10,000 nt of DNA, taken from positions 87,386,420-87,396,419 of the forward strand of contig CM060317.1 of assembly GCA_030674155.1 (NCBI GenBank). Reading direction: 5' to 3'. The position numbers were made by a program, and so were the translations under genes. This document shows, one piece after another, positions 1 through 7,960 of the stretch. Position 1 is the stretch's first letter, and every line of letters begins with the position of its first letter. The DNA comes from Stramonita haemastoma. Taxonomy: Eukaryota; Mollusca; Gastropoda; Neogastropoda; Muricidae. The notes under the pieces are model-generated. The model worked only from the letters and a program-made list of their open reading frames with translations, did no database searches and was not told the DNA's origin.

Positions 1-101
1 CCTACAATCTGTTCATGTGCCGTGATCAGATACATGGTTATTATATGATAAAAATCAATATGCTTATAGCATGCTCCTCATCTAGCCATAAAGTCTCGTT
101 C

Positions 102-285
102 ATGTATGTATGTATGTATGTATGTATGTATGTATGTATGTATGTATGTATGTATGTATGTATGTATGTATGTATGTATGTATGTATGTATGTATGTATG
201 TATGTATGTATGTATGTATGTATGTATGTATGTATGTATGTATGTATGTATGTATGTATGTATGTATGTATGTATGTATGTATGT
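102..285. repeat. (ATGT)n microsatellite
   Basis: A tetranucleotide array of about 46 units that reads as uninterrupted. The period of 4 keeps all frames open on both strands, giving spurious MYVC and HTYI proteins. A tract this long and pure is probably young and length-polymorphic. Confidence 0.98.
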
Positions 286-369
286 CTATATATGAGGAAG
301 GCGAAAGCCGAAATATTGGGAACCATAATATGCTGGTTGTTTTACTTTCGCTATGTTTTTATAACTCGG
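286..369. other. Short non-repetitive spacer
   Basis: AT-leaning unique DNA between the ATGT and AT arrays. I see no coding signature, promoter or RNA structure in it. Confidence 0.5.
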
Positions 370-386
370 TATATATATATATTATA

Positions 387-462
<76 letters not shown>

Positions 463-464
463 TA
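370..464. repeat. (AT)n microsatellite
   Basis: A TA dinucleotide array with a few ATTA phase slips near its ends (around 381-394 and 455-460). It is self-complementary and could extrude a cruciform. It forms the left border of the unique island that follows. Confidence 0.97.
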
Positions 465-633
465 CCCTGGGTAGGTAAGTATGCAGGGCAAGCTGTTACC
501 CATGCAGCAGACCCCTCCCCTCCCATCTCCACGTCGCTGGACTGGTCCATTGGAAAAGCAATCACCAATACAAATGGTTCCAGTGTCGTGGCAGGAGCCG
601 CCAGAATGTTGCCATAAACAGGCATATAAAAAA
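465..633. other. Non-repetitive island bounded by AT arrays
   Basis: About 170 bp of balanced-composition DNA lying exactly between two AT arrays. It is C-rich on the plus strand at 510-530. A continuous frame crosses it on the plus strand, but it only opens into the AT repeat upstream and has no recognisable domain. No terminal inverted repeat is obvious. It could be a dispersed element inserted in a TA target or simply unique DNA; I cannot decide from the sequence. Confidence 0.45.
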
Positions 634-664
<31 letters not shown>

Positions 665-727
665 GTATATCTGTATAATACACACACACACACACACACA
701 CACACACCACACAACTATATAACATCA

Positions 728-780
<53 letters not shown>

Positions 781-790
781 CTATATATCT
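634..790. repeat. Compound AT / AC / AT microsatellite
   Basis: An AT array (634-668), a CA array (680-713, with one CACCAC slip), then a second AT array (729-790, with ATTA and AATATA slips). Only a few unique bases separate them. Confidence 0.95.
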
Positions 791-802
791 TATATAAAAT
801 TG

Positions 803-935
803 TGTGTGTGTGTTGTGTTGTGTGTGTGTGTGTGTGTGGTAAGAGAGAGAAGGAGACGAGAGGACGAGAGAGGAGGATGGGATGAGGATGAGTGGAGATG
901 GAGATGAGTAGGATGGGAGGAGAGAGAGAGAGAGT
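803..935. repeat. (TG)n followed by GA-rich purine tract
   Basis: A TG array with GTTG slips (803-838) runs into an almost pure purine strand of GA, GGA and GATG units (839-935). About 95 bases of near-homopurine DNA is a classical setting for intramolecular triplex (H-DNA), though the mirror symmetry here is imperfect. Confidence 0.9.
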
Positions 936-1180
936 TTCATTCGGCTTAGTCCGTATTAAAGAAAACATAATTTCTTGTAGATTAGACTACCAGTAAGAAT
1001 TAAACTGGATGTGTGTATCCCAGCTTTCCGAAGCTAACAACGCATCGTTTTTTTTTTTTTTTTGTTGAAAAAAATCTGTCATCTGTCATTGTTCAGCAAA
1101 AACCAAAATACACACGTTGTTTTGATTGGCAGTATTCACGGGCTTTCTTTAGGATAAAAATCGGCTTTTCTGCTTGTTTT
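936..1180. other. Unique DNA with a poly-T run
   Basis: Non-repetitive AT-rich DNA containing a 16-base T run at 1048-1063. No gene, RNA or mobile-element signature recognised. Confidence 0.5.
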
Positions 1181-1440
1181 GTGCTGCTGCTGCTGCTGTT
1201 TTTTCTCTTGTTGTGTTGTTGTTGTGTTTGTTTGTTGTTGCTTTCTTTTATTTTGATTTGGTTGTGTGGTGTTGGTTGTTGTTGTTGTTGGTTGTTGGTG
1301 TGTTTTGGGGGATGTTCTGTTGGTTTTTGTTGTTATTGTTTGTAGTTTTGTTTCAGGTTTTTTTTTTTTTGTTTTTTTTGGGGCTTTTTTGTTGTGTATT
1401 TTTCGGGGGGGGGGGGGGCAATTTTTTTTTGTCTGGCAAT
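1181..1440. repeat. TTG/TGC-rich low-complexity tract with poly-G
   Basis: The plus strand is nearly free of A and C: degenerate GTT and CTG units, T runs, then a 14-base G run at 1405-1418 and a T run. Translated frames here are Leu/Val/Cys/Phe-rich and look like membrane proteins, but this is a composition artefact. Confidence 0.85.
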
Positions 1441-1497
1441 AATTATGCGTGTAGAGGATTTTGACAAGGAGAAAGGAAGCTGGAGCACACGCGTATC

Positions 1498-1538
1498 TGT
1501 GTGGTGTGTGTGTGGTGTGTGTGTGGTGTGGTGTGCGT

Positions 1539-1583
<45 letters not shown>

Positions 1584-1585
1584 TG

Positions 1586-1617
<32 letters not shown>

Positions 1618-1803
1618 TGGTGTGTGGTGTGTGGTGTTGGTGGTGCGTGGTGTGTGTGTGGTGTGTGCGTGCGTGCGTGCGTGGGTGCGTGCGTGTGTGT
1701 GTGTGCGCGCAGTGCGTGCGATGTGTGCGTTATGCGCGTGTGAATGCATCTGCGTGTATGTGCGCATGTGCGTGCGTTTGTGCGTGCATGTGTGTGTGTG
1801 TGC
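1498..1803. repeat. Compound (TG)n / (TGCG)n microsatellite
   Basis: About 300 bp of GT units with GTGGT slips (1498-1660), grading into GCGT, GTGC and GCAT units (1661-1803). Long alternating purine-pyrimidine stretches of GT and GC favour left-handed Z-DNA. Confidence 0.95.
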
Positions 1804-2084
1804 ATAATGCACCAAGTAACCAGAGAAAATGGGGATACATTGTTTTCTTTTTGTTTTCTTGTGATTCATTCATCTTTCTCTCAGTGACACGAAGATTAGC
1901 AAATGCGGTGAGTGAAGACTGGAGAAGGATAGGAAATCGGTGTTGTGGGTGGGCGGAGGGGGGGGGGGAGGGGAGTAAAAGATGGAGGAAAAGATGGGGG
2001 GGGGGGGTACGGTACGGCCTTGATGTGACTGACCCAGTTCTTAGAATTAGGTTCCAGAAAAGCGATAGCTATCAGATTCCATAA
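1804..2084. other. Spacer with two G-rich clusters
   Basis: Unique DNA with a G-rich strand between about 1946 and 2007: GGG-T-GGG-C-GGA, then a G run ending near 1968, then 12 G at 1996-2007. This satisfies the usual G3+ N1-7 quadruplex pattern on the plus strand. No coding content seen. Confidence 0.6.
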
Positions 2085-2380
2085 TGGGGGCGGGATAGCT
2101 AACGGTCAGAACATTGCGCTCGCAATTTGATGACCCGGGTTCGATTCCGTTAGAGAGGATTTTTCCCCTGGAGTTAACATTAGTGCAGACTCCACTCTTC
2201 CCACAAGTCTTTCGGATGAGACTATAAACCGAGGCTCCGTGTGCGAACGTACGCAGAACATCTTGCGCACACGTTAAATCCTGTTCCGCTTTTCGTAAGA
2301 GTAGGCCATTGTGTGCCGGTGGGAACAGATGACCAGATTTACAAAACTGCTCACACACGTGGACTGGATGTAAAAAAAAA
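2085..2380 (+). mobile_element. tRNA-derived SINE, copy 1
   Basis: A roughly 295-bp SINE. The head has internal RNA polymerase III promoter boxes: an A-box-like TAGCTAACGGT at 2096-2106 and a B box GGTTCGATTCC at 2138-2148 that fits the tRNA consensus, with tRNA-like spacing. The body from about 2155 includes TTTCGGATGAG at 2210-2220, AAACCGAGG at 2226-2234 and GCGCACACGTTAAA at 2265-2278, and ends in an A run at 2372-2380. The body recurs on the plus strand at 2500-2658 plus 3079-3230, and reverse-complemented at 2790-3070 and 6362-6497. Resemblance to gastropod SINEs is from memory. It encodes nothing and would have needed a partner LINE to mobilise. Confidence 0.88.
2096..2148 (+). promoter_or_regulatory. 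Internal Pol III promoter (A and B boxes) of SINE copy 1
   Basis: The A-box-like element starts at 2096 and the B box at 2138, about 42 bp apart as in tRNA genes. The B box is a full match to GGTTCGANNCC; the A box deviates toward its 3' side. Transcription capacity is inferred only. Confidence 0.7.
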
Positions 2381-2417
2381 GTACATGAGTGTTAATTCCA
2401 TTATCCTCGATATAAAA

Positions 2418-2493
2418 GAATATAAATAAATAAATAAATACATAAATACATAAATAAATAAATAAATAAATTAAATAATAAATAAATAAATAA
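2418..2493. repeat. (TAAA)n microsatellite
   Basis: Units of AAAT/TAAA with some ACAT and TTAAAT variants. It starts about 40 bp downstream of the A run of SINE copy 1 and ends a few bases before the next SINE. It may descend from the tail of copy 1. Confidence 0.93.
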
Positions 2494-2499
2494 CGTTGA

Positions 2500-2658
2500 A
2501 CTTCGGATCTAACAGTGTGGGTTCTAGCCACCACATAGACCCCGTTCGAGGATATTTTTTTCCCTCAGGGACTAATATCAGAACTGACTCAGTTCCTCCG
2601 AAAGTCTTCCGGATGAGGCTATGAACTGAGGTTTTCTGTGCAAACGCTCGCAGAACAT
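2500..2658 (+). mobile_element. SINE copy 2, left part (interrupted)
   Basis: The 5' part of a plus-strand SINE that is a more decayed relative of copy 1. Shared blocks in order are CGGATCTAAC near 2504 (A-box region), a shortened B-box region CCCGTTCGAG at 2541-2550, GTCTTCCGGATGAGGCTATG at 2604-2623, and CGCAGAACAT ending at 2658. The alignment to copy 1 stops at CAGAACAT and resumes at 3079. The degenerate promoter boxes argue that it is old and inactive. Confidence 0.82.
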
Positions 2659-3078
2659 GTTTTTATTTTTTTAATTTTTTAATTTGATGACCACTTTATG
2701 TCACAGAGATTTCTCTGCGTGAAATTCGGGATGCTCTCCCCAGGGAGAGCGCGTCGCCACAAGTGCAGCGCCTACCCATTTTTTTTTTTCATCAGGGATG
2801 GTGTCTAAACACAACACCTGTGTTCATGCTGGCTTTTTATAATTTTGTCATCCGCTCCTACCGGCACACAATGGCCTGTCTTCCGAAAGGCGGAACGGGA
2901 TTTCAACGTGTGCGCAAGATGTTCTGCGTGCGTACGCACACGGGGCCTCGGTTTCTCGACATTCAGTTCGATTTTTTCGTCAAACTGGGAAGAAAGGGCG
3001 AGGCTGGGTACGAACTCAGAAACTCACGGTTTACATATTGGCAGGTGAACGTCTTAACCATCCTGCCACCGTCCTTCC
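2659..3078 (-). mobile_element. SINE copy 3, inserted in reverse inside copy 2
   Basis: A minus-strand SINE read from 3078 down to about 2659. The tRNA-like head has an A box TGGCAGGATGGT (complement of 3057-3068) and a B-like box GAGTTCGTACCC (complement of 3006-3017). The body matches copy 1: GCACACAATGGCC at 2864-2876 and AACGTGTGCGCAAGATGTT at 2905-2923 are reverse complements of copy 1 sequence. After an A run (T at 2779-2789) it continues into a further 3' domain at about 2690-2778 with two small hairpins, then an A/T-rich tail. That 3' domain is absent from copies 1, 2 and 4, so it is either a longer SINE subtype or a second insertion. No clear target-site duplication remains. Confidence 0.8.
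2704..2750 (-). other. Paired hairpins in the 3' domain of SINE copy 3
   Basis: Two adjacent perfect stems: CAGAGA/TCTCTG at 2704-2717 (6 bp, 2-base loop) and GCTCTCCC/GGGAGAGC at 2733-2750 (8 bp, 2-base spacer). Many SINE tails mimic the 3' stem-loop recognised by their partner LINE reverse transcriptase, so this is a candidate recognition structure. That role is inferred. Confidence 0.65.
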
Positions 3079-3230
3079 CATCTTGCCCTCACGTTAAAAT
3101 ATGTTCCGCCTGTAGGAAAAAAAACTCGGCCATTTCATGCCGGAAGGAAACGAAGACAAAATTGGCTATACAAAAGAAATAAATTATATCACGGCATGTA
3201 CACTGGTGTCGTGTTTAGACATAATCGTCG
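3079..3230 (+). mobile_element. SINE copy 2, right part
   Basis: Continuation of the SINE that breaks off at 2658. CATCTTGCCCTCACGTTAAA at 3079-3098 aligns with the copy 1 segment that directly follows its AGAACAT. TTCCGCC, GGCCATTTCATGCCGG and GACAAAATT follow in the same order. The end, GGTGTCGTGTTTAGACAT at 3205-3222, matches the reverse complement of the copy 3 and copy 4 segments at 2801-2818 and 6371-6388. It runs straight into the GGTT/GGTA array. Confidence 0.8.
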
Positions 3231-3377
3231 TAGTGGTTGGTTGTTGTTGGTTGTGGTTGGTTGGTTGGTTGGTTGTTGGTTGTTGGTAGTAGTAGGTAGG
3301 TAGGTAGGTAGTAGGTAGGTAGGTAGGTAGGTAGGTAGGTAGGTAGGTAGGTAGGTAGGTAGGTAGGTTGGGGGTGG
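3231..3377. repeat. (GGTT)n / (GGTA)n microsatellite
   Basis: Degenerate GGTT/GTTG units (3231-3285) followed by a cleaner GGTA array (3295-3367) with one GTAGTAG slip. It abuts the 3' end of SINE copy 2 with no intervening unique DNA. Confidence 0.92.
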
Positions 3378-3741
3378 TGAGTGGGTGGTTGTCCATGATC
3401 TTTTTAGATGTTTCGTTCGTTATTTTGTTTGTTCCTTCGTTCTCTGTATGTATGTTCAGTTGATTGGTTTAGTTGGTTTTTTATTTGGTTTGGTTTGTTT
3501 GATTCGACTTATCTGACTTGGTTGGTTAGATAGCTCGACTGTTTGGTCAGTTGACTTTTTCCCTGTTCATGTCCAAACAGTGGTACTGGACACGATATGA
3601 CAAAGGGCTTGGTAAGCATATTTTGAATGACGACAATAGGCTCATACGTATTTTGCTCTGGACAACAGATCGCTGATGGAACAGCCATATTTATGAACCC
3701 TCTAGCAACTTTAATACTCTGTTGAAATCAGTGTGATTGAT
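3378..3741. other. Cryptic-simple then unique DNA
   Basis: 3400-3550 is rich in loose TTCG, GGTT and TTGGTT words, like a decayed extension of the preceding array. 3551-3741 looks unique. No gene, RNA or mobile-element signature recognised. Confidence 0.5.

Positions 3742-3813
<72 letters not shown>
3742..3813. repeat. (ATG)n microsatellite
   Basis: About 24 pure trinucleotide units. In the three frames it reads as poly-Met, poly-Asp or stop-rich, so the poly-Met frame is not a gene. Confidence 0.97.
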
Positions 3814-3984
3814 TGTGGTGGGGGGTGGTGGTGGGTGGTGGTTGGGGGTGGTGGGGTGGGCGGCGCGTGGCGCGCGCGGCGCGGGGTGGTGTGGTGGTGG
3901 TGGTGGTGGTGGTGGTGGTGGTGTGGTGGTGGCGGGGTGGTGGTGGTGGTGGTGGTGGTGGTGGTGGTGGTGGTGTGGTGGTGT
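3814..3984. repeat. (GGT)n array with a GC-rich core
   Basis: GGT/GTG units with G4-5 runs, interrupted at about 3858-3887 by a very GC-rich CG-alternating block containing GGCGGCGCG and GCGCGCGGCG. The plus strand has many closely spaced GG, GGG and GGGG runs, a strong quadruplex candidate. The core is also rich in CpG. Confidence 0.92.
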
Positions 3985-4063
3985 GATGATGATGACGACG
4001 ACGACAACGACGATGACGATGGTGATGATGACGACATCGACGACGATGATGATGATGACGATG
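3985..4063. repeat. (GAT/GAC)n imperfect trinucleotide array
   Basis: Mixed GAT and GAC units with ACAAC and ATC variants. It reads as poly-Asp in one frame. It probably shares origin with the ATG array on the other side of the GGT block, so the three form one compound locus of about 320 bp. Confidence 0.9.
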
Positions 4064-4398
4064 GGTTTGTTTTGTACATTTTACTTCCATGGATAACGTC
4101 CCAGCCTGGACATACTTTATAATATGAGATAGCTAGAGATATAATGATGTTGGGTTGGGTTTTTTTTTAATAAAACAAAAAAATATTATGGACTGAAAAG
4201 GAAAGGAGAGGGGGGAGTTAAGTAACGACATATAGATGAAGATGAAAATGAATGCCATGCGATAATTAACATAACAAAACCCGGCCTGCTCTTCTTCGTG
4301 TGCTGGTTTTATAAAAAAGATAGCTTATCAAATTACCTCTCTCATGTCGTCAGTCTTATTTTGTTCCATATCATTAACCACATTAATTTCTCTTAATA
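4064..4398. other. Unique AT-rich DNA
   Basis: No repeat beyond short homopolymers such as T9 near 4161 and A7 near 4178. No supported gene, RNA or mobile element. Confidence 0.5.
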
Positions 4399-4784
<386 letters not shown>

Positions 4785-4873
<89 letters not shown>

Positions 4874-4928
4874 GAGCACACGTACACAGGGTGAATGCAC
4901 CCACGAAAACACACACACAACACACACA
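4785..4928. repeat. (CA)n microsatellite and degenerate CA flank
   Basis: About 40 pure CA units (4785-4865), followed by CG- and GTG-interrupted CA-rich DNA to 4928. It is the reverse complement of the GT array ending at 4608. Confidence 0.97.
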
Positions 4929-4944
4929 CGAGATAACAGATATA

Positions 4945-4955
4945 TTTGTATAATA

Positions 4956-5004
<49 letters not shown>

Positions 5005-5095
5005 TATATATATATATATATCTATATAGTGTATATATATGTAATTAGATATAATATAGATATTTTATTATATACATTTATATATTATAAGATCA
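4945..5095. repeat. (AT)n array and AT-rich flank
   Basis: TA units with ATTAT, TTTAT and TCTAT variants, densest at about 4961-5040, with a degenerate AT-only extension to 5095. Confidence 0.92.
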
Positions 5096-5235
5096 ACACA
5101 AATACGCACACATACACACACATAGGCACACGCGTTCATGCACACAAGTACACACACGCGCACACAAGCATGCACGCACGCACGGTTGCACGGCTAATCG
5201 CACGCACACACGCACGCATACACACACACCTACAC
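5096..5235. repeat. Degenerate (ACAC)/(ACGC)n tract
   Basis: CA and CGCA units with ATAC, AAGT and GGTT interruptions. An aged version of the CA/CG alternation seen elsewhere in the window. Confidence 0.85.
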
Positions 5236-5273
5236 GCGCCATGTGCACGGAGACAGACAGAGATGGACATGCA

Positions 5274-5697
<424 letters not shown>

Positions 5698-5985
5698 GTC
5701 ACAAATGAGATAACTGGAGATGAGGAAGAAGATCCCTCATGACGTTTTATGCTAAAACACGTGGAGGGATCTTGTCAGAAGTGGGGGACACTTGACTGAC
5801 TAGATATTATTGCCTGCTGATTGAAGTCAGTCACCTTACCCTCCTTGGAGTGTGCAAGAAACCTATATGCGGGTATTGGATGCTTTTGGTGCTGCTGCTG
5901 TTGTTCTTCTTTCTTTTCATTGTTTTGTTGTGTTTTGTTTCTTGTTGTTGTTGTTTGCAGCGCTCTACTCCATTATTATAATTTA
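5698..5985. other. Unique DNA with a hairpin
   Basis: Mostly non-repetitive. It holds a strong hairpin at 5729-5773 and a TTG/GCTGCTG-rich T-biased stretch at 5885-5960. No gene supported. Confidence 0.55.
5729..5773. other. 45-nt hairpin
   Basis: Outer perfect 10-bp stem AAGATCCCTC (5729-5738) with GAGGGATCTT (5764-5773), then an inner stem CGTTTTA (5743-5749) with TAAAA-CACG (5753-5760), closing on a TGC loop. There is a small internal loop and a bulge. It is shorter than a typical pre-miRNA and does not match the histone stem-loop. Its role is unknown. Confidence 0.7.
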
Positions 5986-6090
5986 TTATTATATTTATAT
6001 ATATATATTATATATATATATATATAATATATAATATATTAGTGTGATATATATGCATATTATTAATATATATTATTCTATATTATATAT
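5986..6090. repeat. AT-rich / (AT)n tract
   Basis: ATT and TA units with interruptions (for example GTGTGAT and ATGCAT near 6040-6057). Almost no G or C. Confidence 0.9.
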
Positions 6091-6104
6091 AACGAGAAGA
6101 CAGA

Positions 6105-6144
6105 TCAGGACAGACAGACAGACAGACAACAGACAGACAGACAG
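6105..6144. repeat. Short (GACA)n array
   Basis: About nine CAGA units with one CAACAG slip, the same motif as the long array 400 bp upstream. Confidence 0.88.
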
Positions 6145-6174
6145 AATCAGAAGACAGTACAGTACCATAACATA

Positions 6175-6185
6175 ATGTACATACA

Positions 6186-6217
<32 letters not shown>

Positions 6218-6311
6218 CATACATACATACATACATACATACATACATACATACATACATACATACATACATACATACATACATACATGCATACATACAT
6301 ACATACATACA
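6175..6311. repeat. (ATAC)n microsatellite
   Basis: About 34 ACAT units with a TATA slip near 6214 and an ATGC variant near 6287. It is the reverse complement of the (ATGT)n array at 102-285. Confidence 0.97.
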
Positions 6312-6354
6312 CGCACACACAACCTCGAGCTGTCCTGGGGACTCCAACTCCCCG

Positions 6355-6497
6355 ATTTTCCTCAGGGATGGTGTCTAAACACGACACATGTGTGCATGCT
6401 GGTTGTTTTTTTTAATTTTGTCATCCGCTCCTACTGGCTCATAATGGCCTGCTCCTCCGAAAGGCGGAAGGGGGTTTTAACGTGTGCGCAAGATGTT
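6355..6497 (-). mobile_element. SINE copy 4, 5'-truncated fragment
   Basis: The 3' part of the same SINE on the minus strand. It shares a 21-base identity with copy 3 starting TCAGGGATGG (6362-6382 and 2792-2812), then TTTTGTCATCCGCTCCTAC, and a 19-base identity AACGTGTGCGCAAGATGTT (6479-6497 and 2905-2923). Homology stops at 6497, so the tRNA head and half of the body are missing. The 3' domain with the paired hairpins seen in copy 3 is not recognisable on its other side. The left boundary near 6355 is approximate. Confidence 0.83.
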
Positions 6498-6616
6498 GTT
6501 TATGTTGGGTTTTTTTTAAATTGAGTGTGGTTGAATTTTTCTTTGAATTCACTACATTAAAAAAAAAACAACTACTGTACACATTAAGTGTGCACGATCA
6601 CCTAATTTCAATACGT
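6498..6616. other. Spacer between SINE copy 4 and LINE fragment 1
   Basis: T- and A-rich DNA with T8 and A10 runs. No feature supported. The upstream limit of the LINE could extend a little into it, but I see no clear protein similarity before about 6617. Confidence 0.45.
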
Positions 6617-7312
6617 ATAGCTTTATGTGCAGAGAAGACCAAACTGATAACCAATAACGCCAAGTGCATCAGCACTGATATCAGGGTCAATGACCAGAAG
6701 CTGGAAACGGTTCAAAGCTTTAAGTACTTGGGAGCTATTGTATCAGACAAGGCGTCCAAGCCGTAGTATGCAGTATTGCTCAGACAACAGCACTGTCAAA
6801 ACTGAAAACCAACTGGAAAGATAAAAAATATTTCACTCAACTCCAAGATCAGACTAATGCGCTCCCTTGTCATATCCATATTCTTGTATGCCTTTGAATC
6901 GTGGACCCTGACTGCTGATTTGGAGAGAAGAGTACAGGCAGTAGAGACGAGATGCTTCCGGAGACTCCTTGGCATCTCCTACAGAGACCACATAAGCAAC
7001 GAAGAAGTGCAGAGCAGAATCCAGCAAACCATTGGTCCCTACGAAAACCTTCTATCAATTGTAAAGAAGCGTAAACTTAAATGGTACGGGTATGTCACAA
7101 GATCAAAAAGACTTGCAAAAACAAACTGCAAGACACTGTCCAAGGAGGAAGAAAAAGAAGCAGACCAAGGAAGAGATGGGAGGACAACATCAGCAAATGG
7201 ACAGGCCTAGAACTCAACCAAAGTTTGAGAAAGGCAGAACAGAGAGAGGAATGGATGGAACTGGTTGTCAAGTCTTAAGGGGTTCCCCCACGGTCGCCAG
7301 ACTAAGGATAGA
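6617..7312 (+). pseudogene. 5'-truncated non-LTR retrotransposon (LINE), reverse transcriptase 3' end
   Basis: The last roughly 230 codons of a LINE polyprotein. It starts in the late reverse transcriptase palm (AEKTKL near 6629, a motif D-type end), then has the motif E-type FKYLG at 6719-6733. The C-terminal region follows: LYAFESWTL near 6884-6910, CFRRLLGIS, KRKLKWYGYVTR, then RWEDN at 7174-7188 and WTGLEL. The catalytic FADD box and the endonuclease are absent. Breaks: a stop TAG at 6764-6766 with a frame change beside it, a frame change at the A run near 6823-6828, and another near 7113-7126. A TAA at 7276-7278 closes the last frame, but degenerate similarity seems to continue to about 7312. 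This C-terminus is common in invertebrate LINEs often labelled endonuclease-reverse transcriptase (recall). RTE-like is my best guess of clade, not shown. Confidence 0.9.
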
Positions 7313-7319
7313 TAGATAG

Positions 7320-7351
<32 letters not shown>

Positions 7352-7352
7352 G

Positions 7353-7429
<77 letters not shown>
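7307..7429. repeat. (GATA)n microsatellite at the LINE 3' end
   Basis: About 30 GATA units with GAGATA slips near 7320 and 7351. It begins immediately where similarity to the LINE ends, so it is best read as the element's simple-repeat tail or its expanded descendant. Confidence 0.95.
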
Positions 7430-7692
7430 TGTAACAATTCTTTTTTTCGTGCAAGACATCATTAAAAACCATCATTACGCCTTAGTGGCAATGCAGAGCC
7501 GCATTTAGCTGGTGTCCTGAAGGCTCCTTGGTGTACTTGTATGGCGGGCACTTTGCAACAGCAAATCCGCCAGCTTTCAAGCTTAGCTCCAGCTTATAAA
7601 GTCACCAACACTGTCCATGTTTAGTATTCAGGCAAGAAGTAAACATCCGGTGTACTTTTGCAGAAAACGTTCGAAAGCATGTGCTACGGTTG
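7430..7692. other. Unique DNA
   Basis: Balanced composition, no tandem repeat, no recognised domain or RNA. One of the few stretches here that could serve as a unique anchor. Confidence 0.5.
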
Positions 7693-7894
7693 AGTGTGCG
7701 TGCGTGTGTGCGTGTGTGCGTGTGTGTGTGTGTGCGTGCGTGTGTGTGTGTATGTGTGTGCGTATGTGTGCGTGCGCGCGCGCGTGTGTGTGCGTGCGTA
7801 TGTGTATGTGTGTGTGCGGCGTGCGTGCGTGCGTGCGTGCGTGTGTGTGTGTGTGTGTGCGTGCGTGCGTTCCTGCGTGCGTGCGTGTGTGTGA
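7693..7894. repeat. (GTGC)/(GT)n alternating tract
   Basis: GT, GCGT, GTAT and GCGC units in alternation, including GCGCGCGCGCG at about 7773-7784. A strong Z-DNA candidate. Translations are Cys/Val/Arg or His/Thr/Arg strings and are not genes. Confidence 0.95.
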
Positions 7895-7960
7895 GGTGTA
7901 GAGAAAAACAGTTTACGAGTGCAAATAAGATTTTCAGACAAACACTAAACTGAAGAACTC

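Noticed and set aside
15..617. Long open frame rich in MYVC and IYIY repeats, with minus-strand HTYI counterpart
   Set aside because: It is the translation of (ATGT)n and (AT)n arrays. Open frames exist on both strands, as period-4 and period-2 repeats allow.
1013..1464. Leu/Val/Cys-rich frames resembling a membrane protein
   Set aside because: The plus strand here is nearly all T and G, so hydrophobic codons follow from composition. No start context, conserved domain or continuation.
1666..1800. Possible CRISPR-like direct repeats
   Set aside because: The units are 4-bp tandem repeats with no unique spacers, in a eukaryotic context.
1333..2084. Overlapping frames on both strands rich in VCVC, HTHT and ARTH
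   Set aside because: They are translated TG/GCGT repeats, with no non-repetitive conserved portion.
2092..2160. A true tRNA gene
   Set aside because: A and B boxes are present, but there is no credible acceptor or anticodon-stem pairing, and the sequence continues into a repeated SINE body.
2763..3182. 139-codon plus-strand frame across the SINE region
   Set aside because: It crosses SINE copy 3 in antisense and runs into copy 2. Its extent is explained by the retroposons, which are noncoding.
3551..3735. Possible exon in unique DNA
   Set aside because: No frame has a recognisable domain or plausible splice framing. Left as unique DNA.
3711..4122. Poly-Met, poly-Asp, poly-Ser and Gly/Trp/Val-rich frames
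   Set aside because: All are translations of the ATG, GGT and GAY arrays in different frames.
6498..6616. Inverted T-run and A-run (GTTGTTTATG...TTAAAAAAAAAACAAC) as a transposon terminus
   Set aside because: The match is mainly homopolymer, with no target duplication or internal element.
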